From Puccinia triticina (taxonomy: Eukaryota > Basidiomycota > Pucciniomycetes > Pucciniales > Pucciniaceae): a stretch of DNA of 64,000 nt. The notes below the pieces were generated by a model, which worked only from the letters and a program-made list of their open reading frames with translations, did not search any database and was not told the DNA's origin. The stretch covers positions 1,612,001 to 1,676,000 of the forward strand of contig NC_070558.1 of NCBI RefSeq assembly GCF_026914185.1, written 5' to 3'. Within the stretch, counting starts at the first letter, position 1. Each line of letters opens with the position of its first letter. Below, piece by piece: positions 13,601-24,654 of this stretch. Both the position numbers and the translations under genes were made by a program.

Positions 13601-13763
13601 CGTGCTCATTAGGTTTCTTGGAGTTATGAACTTTTCTTGGGCAAGACACGACAGTGCTGATTTGGAAGCGATTGGGGATATGTATATTTGACTGTCAGAC
13701 CAAAGCACCGGAAAGAAGCACCTAAGTACACACGGATCCCCATGAGCGGCAGAGTAGGTCCCC
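10640..13763. other. Intergenic region with palindromic repeats
   Basis: No supported gene. About 11,425-12,150 has GGTACC-rich blocks at both ends with loosely inverted AGAGAATGTC termini, and an interior with CATCAAGGGGAGCAAC and TTGATGACC in both orientations; it is probably a decayed element. About 12,600-12,725 is a cluster of GGATATC/GATATCC words. A TATAAAGCC box near 12,798 followed by a pyrimidine-rich tract could be a promoter or a solo-LTR fragment; nothing downstream confirms it. Confidence 0.4.
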
Positions 13764-15324
13764 TCACGAAGCGCTTGGAGTTAGGCCGCTGGCCGGAGCA
13801 TAAAGCGTCGCGAATCCATCGGCGACGGATTCCTTCAACTGGGTGGCCCCACGCCGAAAGGAAGAATCGTCAGGAGGGCTGTTGCTAGGCGCGGTAGGGA
13901 TGGATGGGGATGGGAGGGTGAGAGACAGATCCAGACCTTGGAGCTGATCGGATCCTGGTCGGCGAAGTATGCCAAGAAGAGTTCCCGCGCGACGATCCGA
14001 TCGTCCAATTCGCCCAACTTCTTGCCCTACACACACACACACACACACACACAAGCAGTGGACGAACCATCACTGAGTCGAGGGGGGACACAAGACAGGG
14101 AGCGGGGGGAGGGAGCTTACGTCGTACTCGACCACCAGGGTCTGGCTGGCCGTCCGGATCATCGTCAGGGCTTTCCCCTTGGGCACCGATACTCCGGTGG
14201 GGAAGAAGCTCCGGAAAGTGGCGATCGATTGGGACGCCCTCTTCCTCAAAGAGCGAACGCATCAGGGACAGCCACACACACACACACACGTAGCATTTGT
14301 TTGAGAGAGAGGAAAGGGCTCACTTCCAGGTCGAATTCGGATAGCGTGCCGGCCTGCGAGGCGCGCTTGATCCGGGCGGTTAGCGAGCGACAGAACCCGT
14401 CTCGCAGATCTGTCGAGATGTCACGATCGGGGTATTCTGGTGAGCTTTTAGACCGACAGGAAAAAAAAAAAAGAGAGAGTGGTGTGTGGACATACGCGTG
14501 AAGTCGGTGGGCCGGACGGGGGCTGCATGATCAACACATGAGTATTTGTGTTGAGCTGGATGAGGTTGCAGGTGTTAAGGACTGACCGATTCGGATGGCG
14601 AAATGGGCGGGGGCCGCCAGCAAGTTCCGGATCAACGCCTCGCCTCTGATATCTTGTTGCTGGTCTTTATGAGGAGGATCGAGAGGAGGGGAGAGCAGTT
14701 TCTCGGTGGTGAAGTCATCCTAGACACCGAAGCACGATATCATTAAATTTAGGGGGAAGGAGAGGGGAGCCGAGGATCCATACCACTAACACTCCAGCCG
14801 GGGACGACTCTGAGGGCGCGGAGCACGCGCGGGTCGGCATAGAAGCCGGCCACGTAGACCTTGATGGCCAGGAAGGAGACCGTCCGGACGCCGAGCCCGA
14901 CGAGACGCAGGGGCTCTTGGAGGGCGATGTGGTGTGGGCTCAGCTCGGCGGGGAGCTGTGTCTGGGTAGCGGGGTCTGGGGGGTGGAATGATGTCAGCGG
15001 GCGATATGAGTGGGTTTATGTGTAGATGTACACACCGACGAGATGCTCCTGTGCGGGCTGCTTGAGGACGATGCTCGGCGGGAGGGGCTCGTCGATCCTG
15101 AGCGGGGCGGGGGCCGAGGACGGGGGCTGGCTGTCGATCTGGTGCTGGAGGTAGAACCAGAGGCCGATGGTCAGGCCGAGGCCGACGGGCACGGTCCACT
15201 TGAGGTTGATGTCGGCGACCGCCTGCTTGAAGCCGTACGCGCCGCCGGCGTGGAGGCGGCGGCTGATCGGCGGCGGTCTGCGGCAGTGCCTGAGCGGGTG
15301 GAGGGCGTGTGTGGGTCGGAGCAT
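13764..15324 (-). CDS. Mitochondrial chalcone-isomerase-fold protein (Aim18/Aim46-like)
   Basis: Eight exons on the minus strand: 15324-15036, 14975-14791, 14719-14587, 14522-14496 (27-nt microexon), 14436-14324, about 14240-14121, 14026-13937 and 13838-13764. All phases agree and give 343 aa. The N-terminus is arginine-rich (mitochondrial presequence-like). It is followed by a membrane span at residues about 43-59 (WTVPVGLGLTIGLWFYL). A chalcone-isomerase-type domain follows, containing LVGLGVRTVSFLAIKVYVAG, FAIRIAPVRPTDFT, DLRDGFCRSLTARI, FFPTGVSVPKGKALTM and a C-terminal LKESVADGF. This order matches the fungal Aim18/Aim46 family, inner-membrane proteins with the domain outside the matrix; no isomerase activity on flavonoids should be assumed. 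The exon 6 acceptor is a weak AAG and the least certain junction. Two introns carry (CA)n tracts. It is divergent from the TBC gene, with 150 bp between starts. Confidence 0.85.
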
Positions 15325-15474
15325 TTTGCGGCGGGGATGGGGATTAGTCAGACGGCGGTTGGATATAATGGAGGGCTGGCTTATATAATCTCATGGGCTT
15401 TCGAATGTATGAAGTAAGCCACCCCTGATCTCGCCAGGATCCCTCGACTCGCTTTAAGTTTCACTCAGCACAGG
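15325..15474. promoter_or_regulatory. Shared divergent promoter between the CHI-like and TBC genes
   Basis: Only 150 bp separate the two start codons, so both promoters and both 5' UTRs must be in this interval or overlap it. It contains TATATAATC at about 15,391-15,399. No known factor site is recognised. Confidence 0.5.
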
Positions 15475-17593
15475 ATGATCGCAGGAGGGCCGGCCGGGCG
15501 GACGACGCCGGGGGCCGAGCAGGGCGACGACAGCGACCAGGCATGGGACGAGCACAGCGACACCGCCGACCAGCCAGCCACACACACCCTCACCCTCCAC
15601 ACCACCACCCCACCCCCACCAGCAACCCCACCCACGCAGCAGCAGCAGCCCACGAGCACGCCCCCGGACAGCAGCACCATCTTCACCCTCATCCACGGTA
15701 AGCTGGTCCACATACAGAAGAGCAGAGCGCACGCTGACCGCACACACCACCAGACCCCGCAGCCATCCTCACCCGGCTCCAGGCCGAGCAGGACCAACAA
15801 CAGCAGCCGAGCCCGCCATCGCCCAAACGAGCCCGGCCATCGCTGCCATGGGAGGCCGTCATCCCGCCGGAGCTCATCAAAACCAGCCGCTCGCCGGACC
15901 ACCCCGCCGCGCCCTCGCGCAGCCCGAGCCCGGAGTGCGAGCCCAGCCCGAGCAGCCCCGGCGCGCCCCGCGGACCACCACCACCACCAGCAGCGCCGTA
16001 CACCCGGCTGCCCGAGACGCCCAGCCAGCCCGGCCCGCCCTCGGAGGCCCGTCGCCGGGAACAGAAATTCCTCGCCTGTCTCGCCGCACCCACCGTCGAC
16101 GTCGCCGGCCTGCGCAAGCTCGCCTGGGCCGGCATCCCGCCCCGGCTCCGAGCACTCGTCTGGATGATCCTGCTCGGCTATCTGCCCCCGCCCCGCTCCA
16201 GAAGACTCGAGACCCTCGCCCGCAAGCGCCGCGAATACCTCGACGCCCTCCGCCTCGCTTTCGCCGCCGGCACCCACAACCTCGACCAGACTATCTGGCA
16301 CCAGATCCAGATCGACGTCGCCCGCACCCATCCCGGCGTGCCCCTCTGGCAGTTCCATGCCACCCAAAGGGTCCGTTCTCTCTCCCCCCCCCCTCCCTCC
16401 CTCTTCATGTGATTCAGATCGTCGCCTTGCTTCTCTCCCTTCAACACCCATCTTCCCACTCGCTCCAGCTAATCTCTGAAACAAATAACACACACTGCAG
16501 ACCAGAGAAGAAAATTGACATTATGACCATGTGTGACTGTGTTGTATCGATATGGACGTACCTATAGAGTTTGGAGCGGATCTTGTACGTGTGGGCGATC
16601 CGCCACCCGGCGAGCGGATACGTCCAGGGGATCAACGACCTCGTCACGCCCTTCTTCCAGGTCTTTCTGACCGCCTACATCGACGAGGGCGACGAGGCCG
16701 AGGCCTTCGACGTCGGCCGGCTGCCCCCCGAGGCCCTCGAGGCCATCGAGGCCGACTCCTTCTGGTCCCTCTCCAAACTCCTCGAGGGCATCCAGGATAA
16801 CTATATCTTCGCCCAGCCCGGCATCCAGCGCCAGGTGGCCCGGATGAAGGAACTCTGCGAACGCGTCGACGGTCCGTCCCTCCTTTCCACTAACCGCTCA
16901 TCTGTCTCTTTCCCTCAATCAACTCATCTGCCCCCATCTTTAAGCTCGCTTGCATAAACATCTCGAGGACGAAAAAGTGGAGTTCATCCAGTTCGCATTC
17001 CGGTGGATCAACTGTTTATTGATGCGGGAGCTAAGCACCAACAAGATCATCCGGATGTGGGACACCTATCTGGTCCGTTTCTCACAATCATCAAAAAACC
17101 CCGAATCCCATCTGGCCTAGATTCTCATGGTTGAAGAGTCCGCCGTTTGGGTTTTTTTGTAGGCTGAAGGCACGGCAGCGTTTTCCGAATTTCATCTCTA
17201 TGTTTGTTTGGCTTTCTTGGTCAGATATAGTGATCAGCTACGCGCCATGGACTTTCAAGTTTAGTTTCCTTTCCTCTCTCTCTTACAACACCATTTGTCT
17301 TTGGGGAAGATCGGCCTGTTGAACTGACTCGAAGCCTGCCTGTTTCATCTCCCCGTCCATGCATCACCACCCACCCCGACTCCTTCTTTTCTATTATTAT
17401 TCTATTACAAAAAAAAAAAAAAAATGACCAAATCAATCGACTGTGGTGAACAAACAAACAGTCAATAATAATTTTTTTGCAAGCGTTACCGACCGATCAA
17501 CTGACTGAAAAAGACCTCGAGTTCATCCTAAGCCAGGCGTTTATGTGGCACTCCTTATTCCAAGGCGCCACTGGCCACTTCGTTCGCAAATAA
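15475..17593 (+). CDS. GYP1: Rab GTPase-activating protein, Gyp1/TBC1D22 family
   Basis: This is a GTPase-activating protein for Rab/Ypt GTPases (Gyp1 acts on Ypt1 at the Golgi in yeast). Supported exons are 15475-15697, 15754-16370, 16568-16871, 16945-17072, 17163-17258, and a last one starting near 17483 and ending in TAA at 17591-17593. The N-terminus is low-complexity Pro/Gln/Ser. The TBC domain begins at LAWAGIPPRLRALVWMILLG. It carries the arginine finger in IQIDVARTHP and the glutamine finger in GYVQGINDL. WAIRHPASGYVQG, FIQFAFRWINCLLMRE and AFMWHSLFQG are near-diagnostic of the Gyp1/TBC1D22 branch. Exons 1-5 join in phase. The step from exon 5 (ending AMDFQ) to the last exon (LPTDQLTEKDLEFIL) is one base out of phase with the best acceptor, and a short EI..FLQ piece expected from the family is missing. 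A small undetected exon in 17,260-17,480 is therefore likely. A run of 21 C lies 10 bp after the stop. Confidence 0.9.
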
Positions 17594-18211
17594 ATCTCAT
17601 CTCCCCCCCCCCCCCCCCCCCCCTCTCTCTCTTCCCCTGACACACAGACACATATATATATCATGTCGTTTTCTCATTCTTTAGATAAAACTGGTTCCAT
17701 ACTGTAGATCTTTCTTTGTTCCCTTTTCATCGAGGTCTTGGTCATTGTGACATATATACATACTGTTGATGTCCCGCGCTTTGATTGCCACCTCTGCGCT
17801 TTTTTTTGCAGCTATTTCCCTGTGTGTGGTCATGTGAGAGGCTATGAGGCAGAGGGAGTGGAGCCTTCTTTGGCTAAGGCTTTTTGACATTGGATGATCA
17901 GCCCTAAATCCAGGGCACCCCCTCAGCCAATGTTACATTAGTCCAAGCCAACTGCACTGTCAAGGGGCCATTGTAATTCAAGATTGCCCAAGTGCTGCTG
18001 GAGTTTCAACACATGCATGTCACCTGCCATCTATTGATTCTTTCATGGTGATCAGTGTTGGTATTATCACTTCAGGAAAGCAGATGAGTGCTATCGTAGA
18101 GAAGATGGTTTGGATAGAAGCATAAGCATCATCTTGACATTTTACACAATCAGCAACAGACAATTATTTCCGGGAAGTTTGGGAAATGGGAAGGGGGTAG
18201 GAGGGAGGGGG
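17594..18211. other. Intergenic: 3' flanks of the TBC and MED1-like genes
   Basis: Convergent 3' ends. It contains the poly-C run at 17603-17623. There are no further genes and no recognisable repeat. Confidence 0.6.
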
Positions 18212-21058
18212 TTAAGGAATAAACGCAGGAAATGAGGGGAGGTTCTTGTGGAAGAAGAACGCATTCAGGAGCACGGGGATACACCGAACGCGGTCGAGAG
18301 AGGCTTCCAAGACGGCGATGCTGAGCGGAGAGGCCTGCTGTTCACCCCGCCCGGTGCTGACATCTTGCGGGAGAGCAGGAGTATCAAGCTGGATGGGGTC
18401 GTGGGTGGGGTCGTCGAAGAGGGAGTGGCTGAGCAGCCGGATCGGACCCTGCTCGGTAACGCAGAAAGTCAAGCTAATCAACCGGAACCAATCGTCGTCA
18501 TCTTCTGCACTGTCGTCCTCGCGCATATCGCTCAGATTAGGTGCATCCGAGGTCGGCTTCGTCGGCGATGCGGTGGATGGCGAGGACGAAGACGGGCCGG
18601 ATTTCGGGGCGTCGCCGGGAGGCGGTTGGGGCCGGGCGGGTATGAATTGGAGGGTTATCGAGTAAGCCGCATGGTTCATGATCATGTCGATCGATATTTC
18701 TTCTTTCGCGTCTTTATCTTGAGCGTGAGATCGATCGAGCGATTATTGATGAGATCGGATATCAATCTCGATGTTTTCTAAATGCAAAATCACACAGTAT
18801 GTACAACAACAGACCTTTGAACAATCGACCAAATTCGGTCCCAGCGGGGTTTGAGAACCCAGACGCGTCGGAAGGAAGATTCTGCAAGTTCGCCAGATAA
18901 TCAGATGAATGGAACCCCTCGAAAGGATCCAACTCTTCCTCCTCCACCTCTTTAAGAATAACATCCTTCCTCTCCTGATCCGAAAGACTATTTTGATTCA
19001 GATTGTGAGGCCGACGGTTGGGGTGCTTTGGGAGATAACAATCCGGATTGAAGCACGAATTAAACAACTCGTTCAAGATCGATTGCCGTTGACAAATCTA
19101 GATGTTTACAGACAAAAGTAAACTGGGTTGGCTGGGGGGGACTGGTTAGCCAAAGGTATCGAGAAGGAAAAAGACAAACCTTGATGATTTTCAATAGCGA
19201 GTCGAGGCTCTCGAATCGGACTTGGGTGATTAGGAACCCTAAATGGGAATTAGGGTCACCAGAATAAACATCTTCGGCGTCCAGGAAACAGTAAACCTGC
19301 GAAAGTCCGTCCTCAAATGCCTACAAACACACGTTTTTTTTTTTGTGTGCACGGAGAAGGCATCCTGGAAAACCCCTCAATTTTCCCGAGTCCTTTTAAG
19401 CATACCCAACAAAGAAGAGGAGAGACTAAAAAGAAGAACTCAACTTTTCCGAATTGCTTGGCTTTCCAAGGCGATGCTTTGATATCCCAGTGGGGTTTTT
19501 TCTGATGATGAGGGTCGATCGAGGTCATGGATTGATAGACCAACAAGTCCTCCAAGGAGATCTCAGCGGGAGGCGCGAGATGGTCACTGAAATTGCTGAC
19601 ACCACCAGTGGTGGTAGCAGCAGTCGAGGACAAGGAGGAAGGCGGAGGTAAATGGATGGCTGAGACTTCGGCGAGGGCAGCAGCAGTCGCGCGACTGCAA
19701 GCCAAAGGCGGATAAAAATGAGCCGTGAAGAGTCCTTTGGGCCCAGCTTGACTTGTTATTGGCGAGCTCGTCGTCACCGGGGGAGCAGGAGGCGGTTGGA
19801 GTGGGTCGGATTGTGACGGCGATGGGGTTGTGGTTGGTGTCAACGCGACAGAGATTGCTAATCCTTGGCTAGACTTTTGTTTGATTGCGTCGTTCAGCAA
19901 GTCGGTTGAATTGTAGTGGTAGACCAGATCGAGCTGGAGCTGATGGACTGAGGTAAGGGGGATCCCAGATGGAGGGAGCCTGATGGTTGGGGTAGGGTCG
20001 TCTTTTGGTCCGTTTTCTTGCTCTAGTTCTGACTGATGATGTTGATGGTAGTCAGAGATGAGTTTACGGAAGACCATAAAGTAATCGATCGATGAGGACT
20101 GGTTGATCATCAGTTCGTCCAATTCCTTGATTTGGCGCAGTGAGCGTGCAAAGGATTGGAGTGAGTTTTGGACGAGTTGGAGTTGGGTGAGCTTGCAGAA
20201 TGAGTGAGGTGGCTGAGCTTGAAAGAGGTGATGGATGTTAGAGAGTTGATGGGTGAGTTCATGGTCGATCGACAGGTCCCTCTTGGCCTCTTCTTCGGCA
20301 AAGGTATACGAGAATTTTGAGCGATTCACCTGGCCGTGGGTTTGGTCGTGGTTCGGATCGATCTCAATGTCGATCACGAACAGTTTCCCGGCGATCGTCA
20401 GCAGGTTCGAGTCATCTGAGTCTCGAATACATTCCAGGCCGATGTCACGAGCGAGGGCTTCGATCAGTGGCACACTGGTTCGTGATCGTTGATCCGGCGG
20501 TAAGTTTTCGATGAGGAGTGAAGGGTCCAGATAGGTTGAACGTGGAAGTAGGCTGTATTGTTGATCGAGTGATGACAATGATGATGAGAGGCTTATGGGA
20601 TGGTGGCTGGATTGATTGAGTTGTTTGATAAATGATTGAGACTGGATGAGTGAGTTGAGATGAAGGGATGATTGTCGGAGAAGAGCAAATAGTTTGACGA
20701 TTGATTGATTCGTTGTTGCTGTTGTTGTTGGTGGTACTGTTGCTGTTGCTGCTTCTGTATTTGTTTCTGTGGTTGTTGCTTCTGCAGTTGCTGCTGCTGC
20801 TGCTGTTGAGGCTTTTGGGATTGACTGGTCAAAATGTCTGAGTGATTGTTTGATGAGTTCGAGGGATTGGATGAGCTCCCGTTTTGGCTGTTCTAGGTTG
20901 TCTACCGGTATTGAGAGTGGATGGAGGTGTAGACTGGGGTGATTCTGAGCAAGGATGTTTTGGAAGATTTGGTCGAATCTCTCGATGGCTTGATGGCTGA
21001 GGTTGATGAGGCTGTTCTTGAGGGCCTGGCTTTCTCCCTGGTTGGCCGTGTTCTCCAT
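18212..21058 (-). CDS. MED1: Mediator complex subunit 1-like protein
   Basis: Four exons on the minus strand: 21058-19445, 19320-19180, 19097-18815 and 18717-18212. Every join is in phase, giving 847 aa. Mediator links gene-specific activators to RNA polymerase II in the nucleus. Residues 1-90 are helical; residues about 85-115 are a Gln/Thr/Ala stretch. The part that suggests fungal Med1 is PLIEALARDIGLECIRDSDD, then NLLTIAGKLFVIDIEID and SKFSYTFAEEEAKRDLSIDH, followed later by VHQLQLDLVYHYNSTDLLND. The C-terminus holds acidic and Pro/Ser-rich linkers and ends after SPLSIAVLEASLDRVRCIPV. No catalytic residues are expected. The family call rests on similarity recalled for this region and is less certain than the gene model. 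It is head-to-head with the bL35m gene (280 bp between start codons). The frame upstream of the chosen ATG has a stop and no earlier ATG. Confidence 0.65.
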
Positions 21059-21338
21059 GTTTTCGAAGTCCAGCTGTTGATGATGCGGAGGGTTCTGGAT
21101 ATCACACCGAGTCAGTTTGATTATTTTTTTGGGGAGAGGAAGCGGATGAGATCATGAGACCTTCGAGTGGGCAATCGAAGCCAGGGAGATGGGAAAGAGC
21201 ATGAGAGGGGCCCAAGCAGATATCTAGACCCCCCTTGATCGGGAGCCCCAGTCGGACGAGCACCGGAAGCCACCAGCCGCGAACCCCCCGCGGGTTTCAT
21301 CGGCCCAAGTTCCAACCAACAACCAACCAATCGACAAG
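21059..21338. promoter_or_regulatory. Divergent promoter interval between MED1-like and bL35m genes
   Basis: 280 bp between divergent starts must hold both promoters. No TATA box or known site is obvious. There is a short CCCC(A)7 tract on the MED1-like strand. Confidence 0.4.
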
Positions 21339-22000
21339 ATGAACATCCTACGCCAGCTCATCCTCAGGACTATCAGGCCAACCATCACATCATATCCAGC
21401 TCTCCCCTCCAAGACTATCAGGCCCCTCGGCTTCACGAGAACTCAGCAGCCTCAGCAGCAACGAACATTCTCCGCCAGTCCCTCGACCCAATGGAAATCG
21501 ATCGGATCACCCAAAAAGAACCGCAAGACGAGAGCAAAACTGCGGACACATCAGGGGGCTTCGAAGAGGTTCTTTGTCACCGGCCGAGGCCAATTCAAAC
21601 GAGTTGAGTCCAAATCCACTTCGACCAGAACTGACCGGCGGAGAAGAGAGAACTGACTGATCGGCCAAACAAATCTCAGGTCCAAGCCGGAACACAGCAT
21701 CTGATGACCGGGCTTAGTCAGAGTCGGAAACGGAAGCTCAAACCGATGGTCATCGTCAAGCGCTCCCAGACAAGTCTCCTCCGAAAGCTACTCCCATACG
21801 CCGGTAAACGGGCCGGGTTCAGGAAACTCGATCAGTCTGAAACGGTCTGGTGGCGCAGCGGGAAACTGCAGAAATCTGGCCTGGCACTCCAACAGGCCAT
21901 CCAGCGCTCTCACGCCCTCAAGAGATCTCTACTCCCCAATCCACCATCATCATCATCATCATCATCATCTCCTCCTTCGTCTTCCTCACCTGCCCCCTGA
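21339..22000 (+). CDS. MRPL35: Mitochondrial large-subunit ribosomal protein bL35m
   Basis: Two exons, 21339-21602 and 21680-22000, with a 77-bp GT..AG intron in phase; 194 aa. The N-terminus (MNILRQLILRTIRPTITS) is a basic amphipathic presequence. The L35 core is KNRKTRAKLRTHQGASKRF, continued after the intron by VQAGTQHLMTGLSQSRKRKL, which matches the bacterial L35 pattern K-[LM]-K-T-H-x-G-A-x-K-R-F ... R-K-R. An extension of about 85 residues follows, ending in a Ser/Pro tail encoded by a (TCA)n tract that is probably length-variable. The protein works in the mitochondrial ribosome. Reading straight through the intron gives a false 105-residue product. Confidence 0.88.
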
Positions 22001-22214
22001 ATACAGCACCCTAACCCTCTTCTCTGTAACCCTGCACCCACCATATTTTTTTTTGGAAACTTTGACCACCAAGTATGGCCCTCCCTACACATGTGTCCTG
22101 TGCATTTTTGGGTGTCTACAGAAGTAGTTCAACCGAGAGATATTAAGTACAAGTTGGTAGGCACAATTGCGAAAACGTTTGACTCTTTTTCCCGCAAGAT
22201 TTAGAACACACACT

Positions 22215-22362
22215 GGAGGACTTCCTGTCAATCTGCAGTCCTCTGCAGAACCAGATCTGCAGCCAGAAAACTTAATTTTTGTGGAGAAATGCTGTTCCAG
22301 GGGCTGCAGATCTGGTTCTGCAGGGTCTGTAGATGTAGATCCTGATAGGAAGTCCTCCACTC
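22215..22362. repeat. Imperfect hairpin (MITE-like) with GGAGGACTTCCT ends
   Basis: GGAGGACTTCCTGTCA at the left pairs with TGATAGGAAGTCCTCC at the right. Inside, CTGCAG..AACCAGATCTGCAG pairs with CTGCAGATCTGGTTCTGCAG. This makes a nearly complete 145-bp foldback with a short loop. It is non-coding. Confidence 0.7.
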
Positions 22363-24234
22363 AGGGGAGGCAACTTCCCTTTTGGGTACACATTAGTCTC
22401 AAGTCCTTATTATGCTCTGATGCAGCATGCAGCTGTCTACGTGCAGAATGCTCTAGGCAGCCCATGACTTCCCAAAAATGCCACCAAGTTGTGAAATGAG
22501 TCATGAGCACAGGACTTGAATACACGGGGAAAGTTGATTTCATCAACAATGGCAAGTTACATACACTGCATAAATTAACTGTTCAGAAAACCTTTTCTAT
22601 AGTTGTTGGACAATTGTGTCCAAGCAGATAGTTTATGCAGTGATATGTTATAACATCTGAAGGTATTTCTGTAACATAACAACCCACCATTACCAAATAA
22701 TCATCTCTTATTGGTATTTGGTAAACACCCATCTCTAGTACCTGGCATGCCAAAGGAACTTGAAAATCAAGCCTCTGAAAGAGGGGCTGGTGAGCAAAAT
22801 CCTAGCTGTGGCTTTTCTTGGAATTTTTGGTCCATTTGAAACTCATATTTTTGTAACTCCCAAACCTTCAAGCCAATTGAAAACAGTGGGCTGCTACAGT
22901 TACATGTAGCTGTAGCATATCTTACAGTGTGAAGATAGAATTTATGATATAGCAAGCTCAATGTATTCAAATTGCAGAAACTAGATAACAATAAAATTGA
23001 GGGCTTAAGAATACCCTTGATAGCAGCCATTACAGGTTTTTTTTGCCAATACAGCCTTCAACACATTGTGACTCACTGAAAATTAGATATGGATCAAATT
23101 ACAGTTGCGCAAGGCAATAAGCTGTGCTGGCCCGCCTGCAAAATTTACACTTTGAACGCGGGCCCTTACGTCATTGAGCTTGTGGGCTCAAACTCCAACC
23201 TGACCACACTTTTGTGCGTTTCAGAACAAGGGAAGTTCAGAATTATCTTGACTAAAGTTTCTGCTCATCCCTTTTTTTCCCAACCCAACCTTACAGTGTA
23301 GAGGAAGAGAGTTGTACCCTCACAAAAGTGTCTGCGCCACTCCTCCACAAGATTAACCCAGAGAAAGGGAGAACTCCGCTCCACAGCTCCGCCAATGTTG
23401 TAGGGCTCTGAGCAGGGTAAATAAAGTAAAGCACATAAAATAATAAAACTCTGCTGCATAAAGAAGATAACCCCGCCACAAAACTCCACAAAACGCAAGA
23501 AAACAGCCGTAAAGCAAGCATAAAAAACTCTGCAAAGCACAACCGTCACACATAAAGCAAGTCCGCAATGTAAAAATCCCCTCCGCAACGTACACAAAGT
23601 AAAAGAAGCATAGCAGTCCACAAAGTAAAGTAAAAACCGTAAAAAGGGAGTCTGTTGGGAGTATGATGCAGAATCCTCTCTCCCCCACCACAGTTTTATA
23701 GAGGAAAGGAAGAGAACTAAAAGATATCCTCCGCTTGCCTCCCATGCACACCATCCGCTAGCTCCATTCACACACGCACACTTGCCATCTGCCAAGCGTT
23801 ATACACACACACATCATCCGCCAAGCTCCGCTCCCACACTAACTTCTGTTGTCTCCGCCGCTTGCCTTTGACTCCCGTCAAACTCCTCTCCCTAGCTTCC
23901 ACGCCCCTGTCTAGCCTATGATGTCAGTATCCCACACGCCGCCTCCGCCCCAGCTACGCCCGCTGACGTAGCCCGCTTTGGCTACCACAGCTTCCCCCAA
24001 TCACCACCTCTGCTAGCCTGCTCAGTTTGAGTCCAGTTCCGCCGTTGAGCTCCGTGCTCCACTGCCTTCAGTTGTGTGATCCACTCCACTCTGTTCTGCG
24101 TTTTCTGCGCTCTGCACCGCCTGATTGCTCCATGGACAATTTGACACATGTTCCAGAATTGATCACCACAGCGGACCCACAGTCCAAGCTTGCGGGCAAG
24201 TACATAACCATGGACTCATATGCATAGTTATGGA

Positions 24235-24654
24235 TTAAAGAAACCCATCCACATCAACAGAAGCACTCTGTTCCACATTGGCGGTGGTGCTCTGTTCCAT
24301 ATTGGTGGTGTTGCTCTGTTCCATATTGGCGGCAGTGGTCTGTTCCATATTGGCGGCAGTGGTCTGTTCCATATTGGCGGCAGTAGTCTGTTCCATATTG
24401 GTGGAGGCAGTCTGTCCCACATTGACAGTGGTATGATGCGCAATGGTGCTGGCTTCAAGGGCCTGAATTCTTCTGCCATCAGTTATTTCAACTATTTCTA
24501 TGTCATCATCATTGCTGTTGGAATAAATAGTTATTGGCTTTGAACAACACTTCACATTTTTGTTGAGCTGTTTTTGTTTCACCGTTTCTTCCTCTCTTTT
24601 TTCCCTGCGGCGCCTTCTTGTTTGACTCTTTGCAGCGTTTGAGACTGGAGTCAT
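24235..24654 (-). CDS. Candidate repeat-containing hypothetical protein (139 aa)
   Basis: One open frame starts MTPVSNAAK, followed by a basic block (RRRRREKREEE) that resembles a nuclear localisation signal. It then has an acidic patch (NSNDDDIEIVEI) and six to seven imperfect copies of a ten-residue unit, TTAANMEQTT. The unit corresponds to a 30-bp DNA minisatellite at 24,262-24,430. Because that minisatellite is open in several frames on both strands, the ORF could be an artefact. The basic and acidic parts outside the repeat argue mildly for a real or recently decayed gene, perhaps transposon-derived. No known domain. Confidence 0.35.
   Translation of the reverse strand: MTPVSNAAKSQTRRRRREKREEETVKQKQLNKNVKCCSKPITIYSNSNDDDIEIVEITDGRRIQALEASTIAHHTTVNVGQTASTNMEQTTAANMEQTTAANMEQTTAANMEQSNTTNMEQSTTANVEQSASVDVDGFL
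24262..24430. repeat. 30-bp minisatellite, about 5.5 copies
   Basis: The unit reads approximately CTGTTCCATATTGGCGGCAG plus ten further bases (TGGT and related). Copies differ at a few positions. Length is a multiple of three, so flanking frames stay open. Confidence 0.85.

Noticed and set aside
15465..16493. A 342-residue minus-strand open frame
   Set aside because: It is the antisense shadow of the GC-rich TBC gene exons; glycine/tryptophan-rich composition with no motif.
23265..23795. A 176-residue minus-strand open frame rich in Cys, Phe and Leu
   Set aside because: The DNA is built of recurring AAAGCACATAAA and CGCCACAA-like words and other frames are also long here. The apparent hydrophobic protein is a composition effect, probably over LTR debris.
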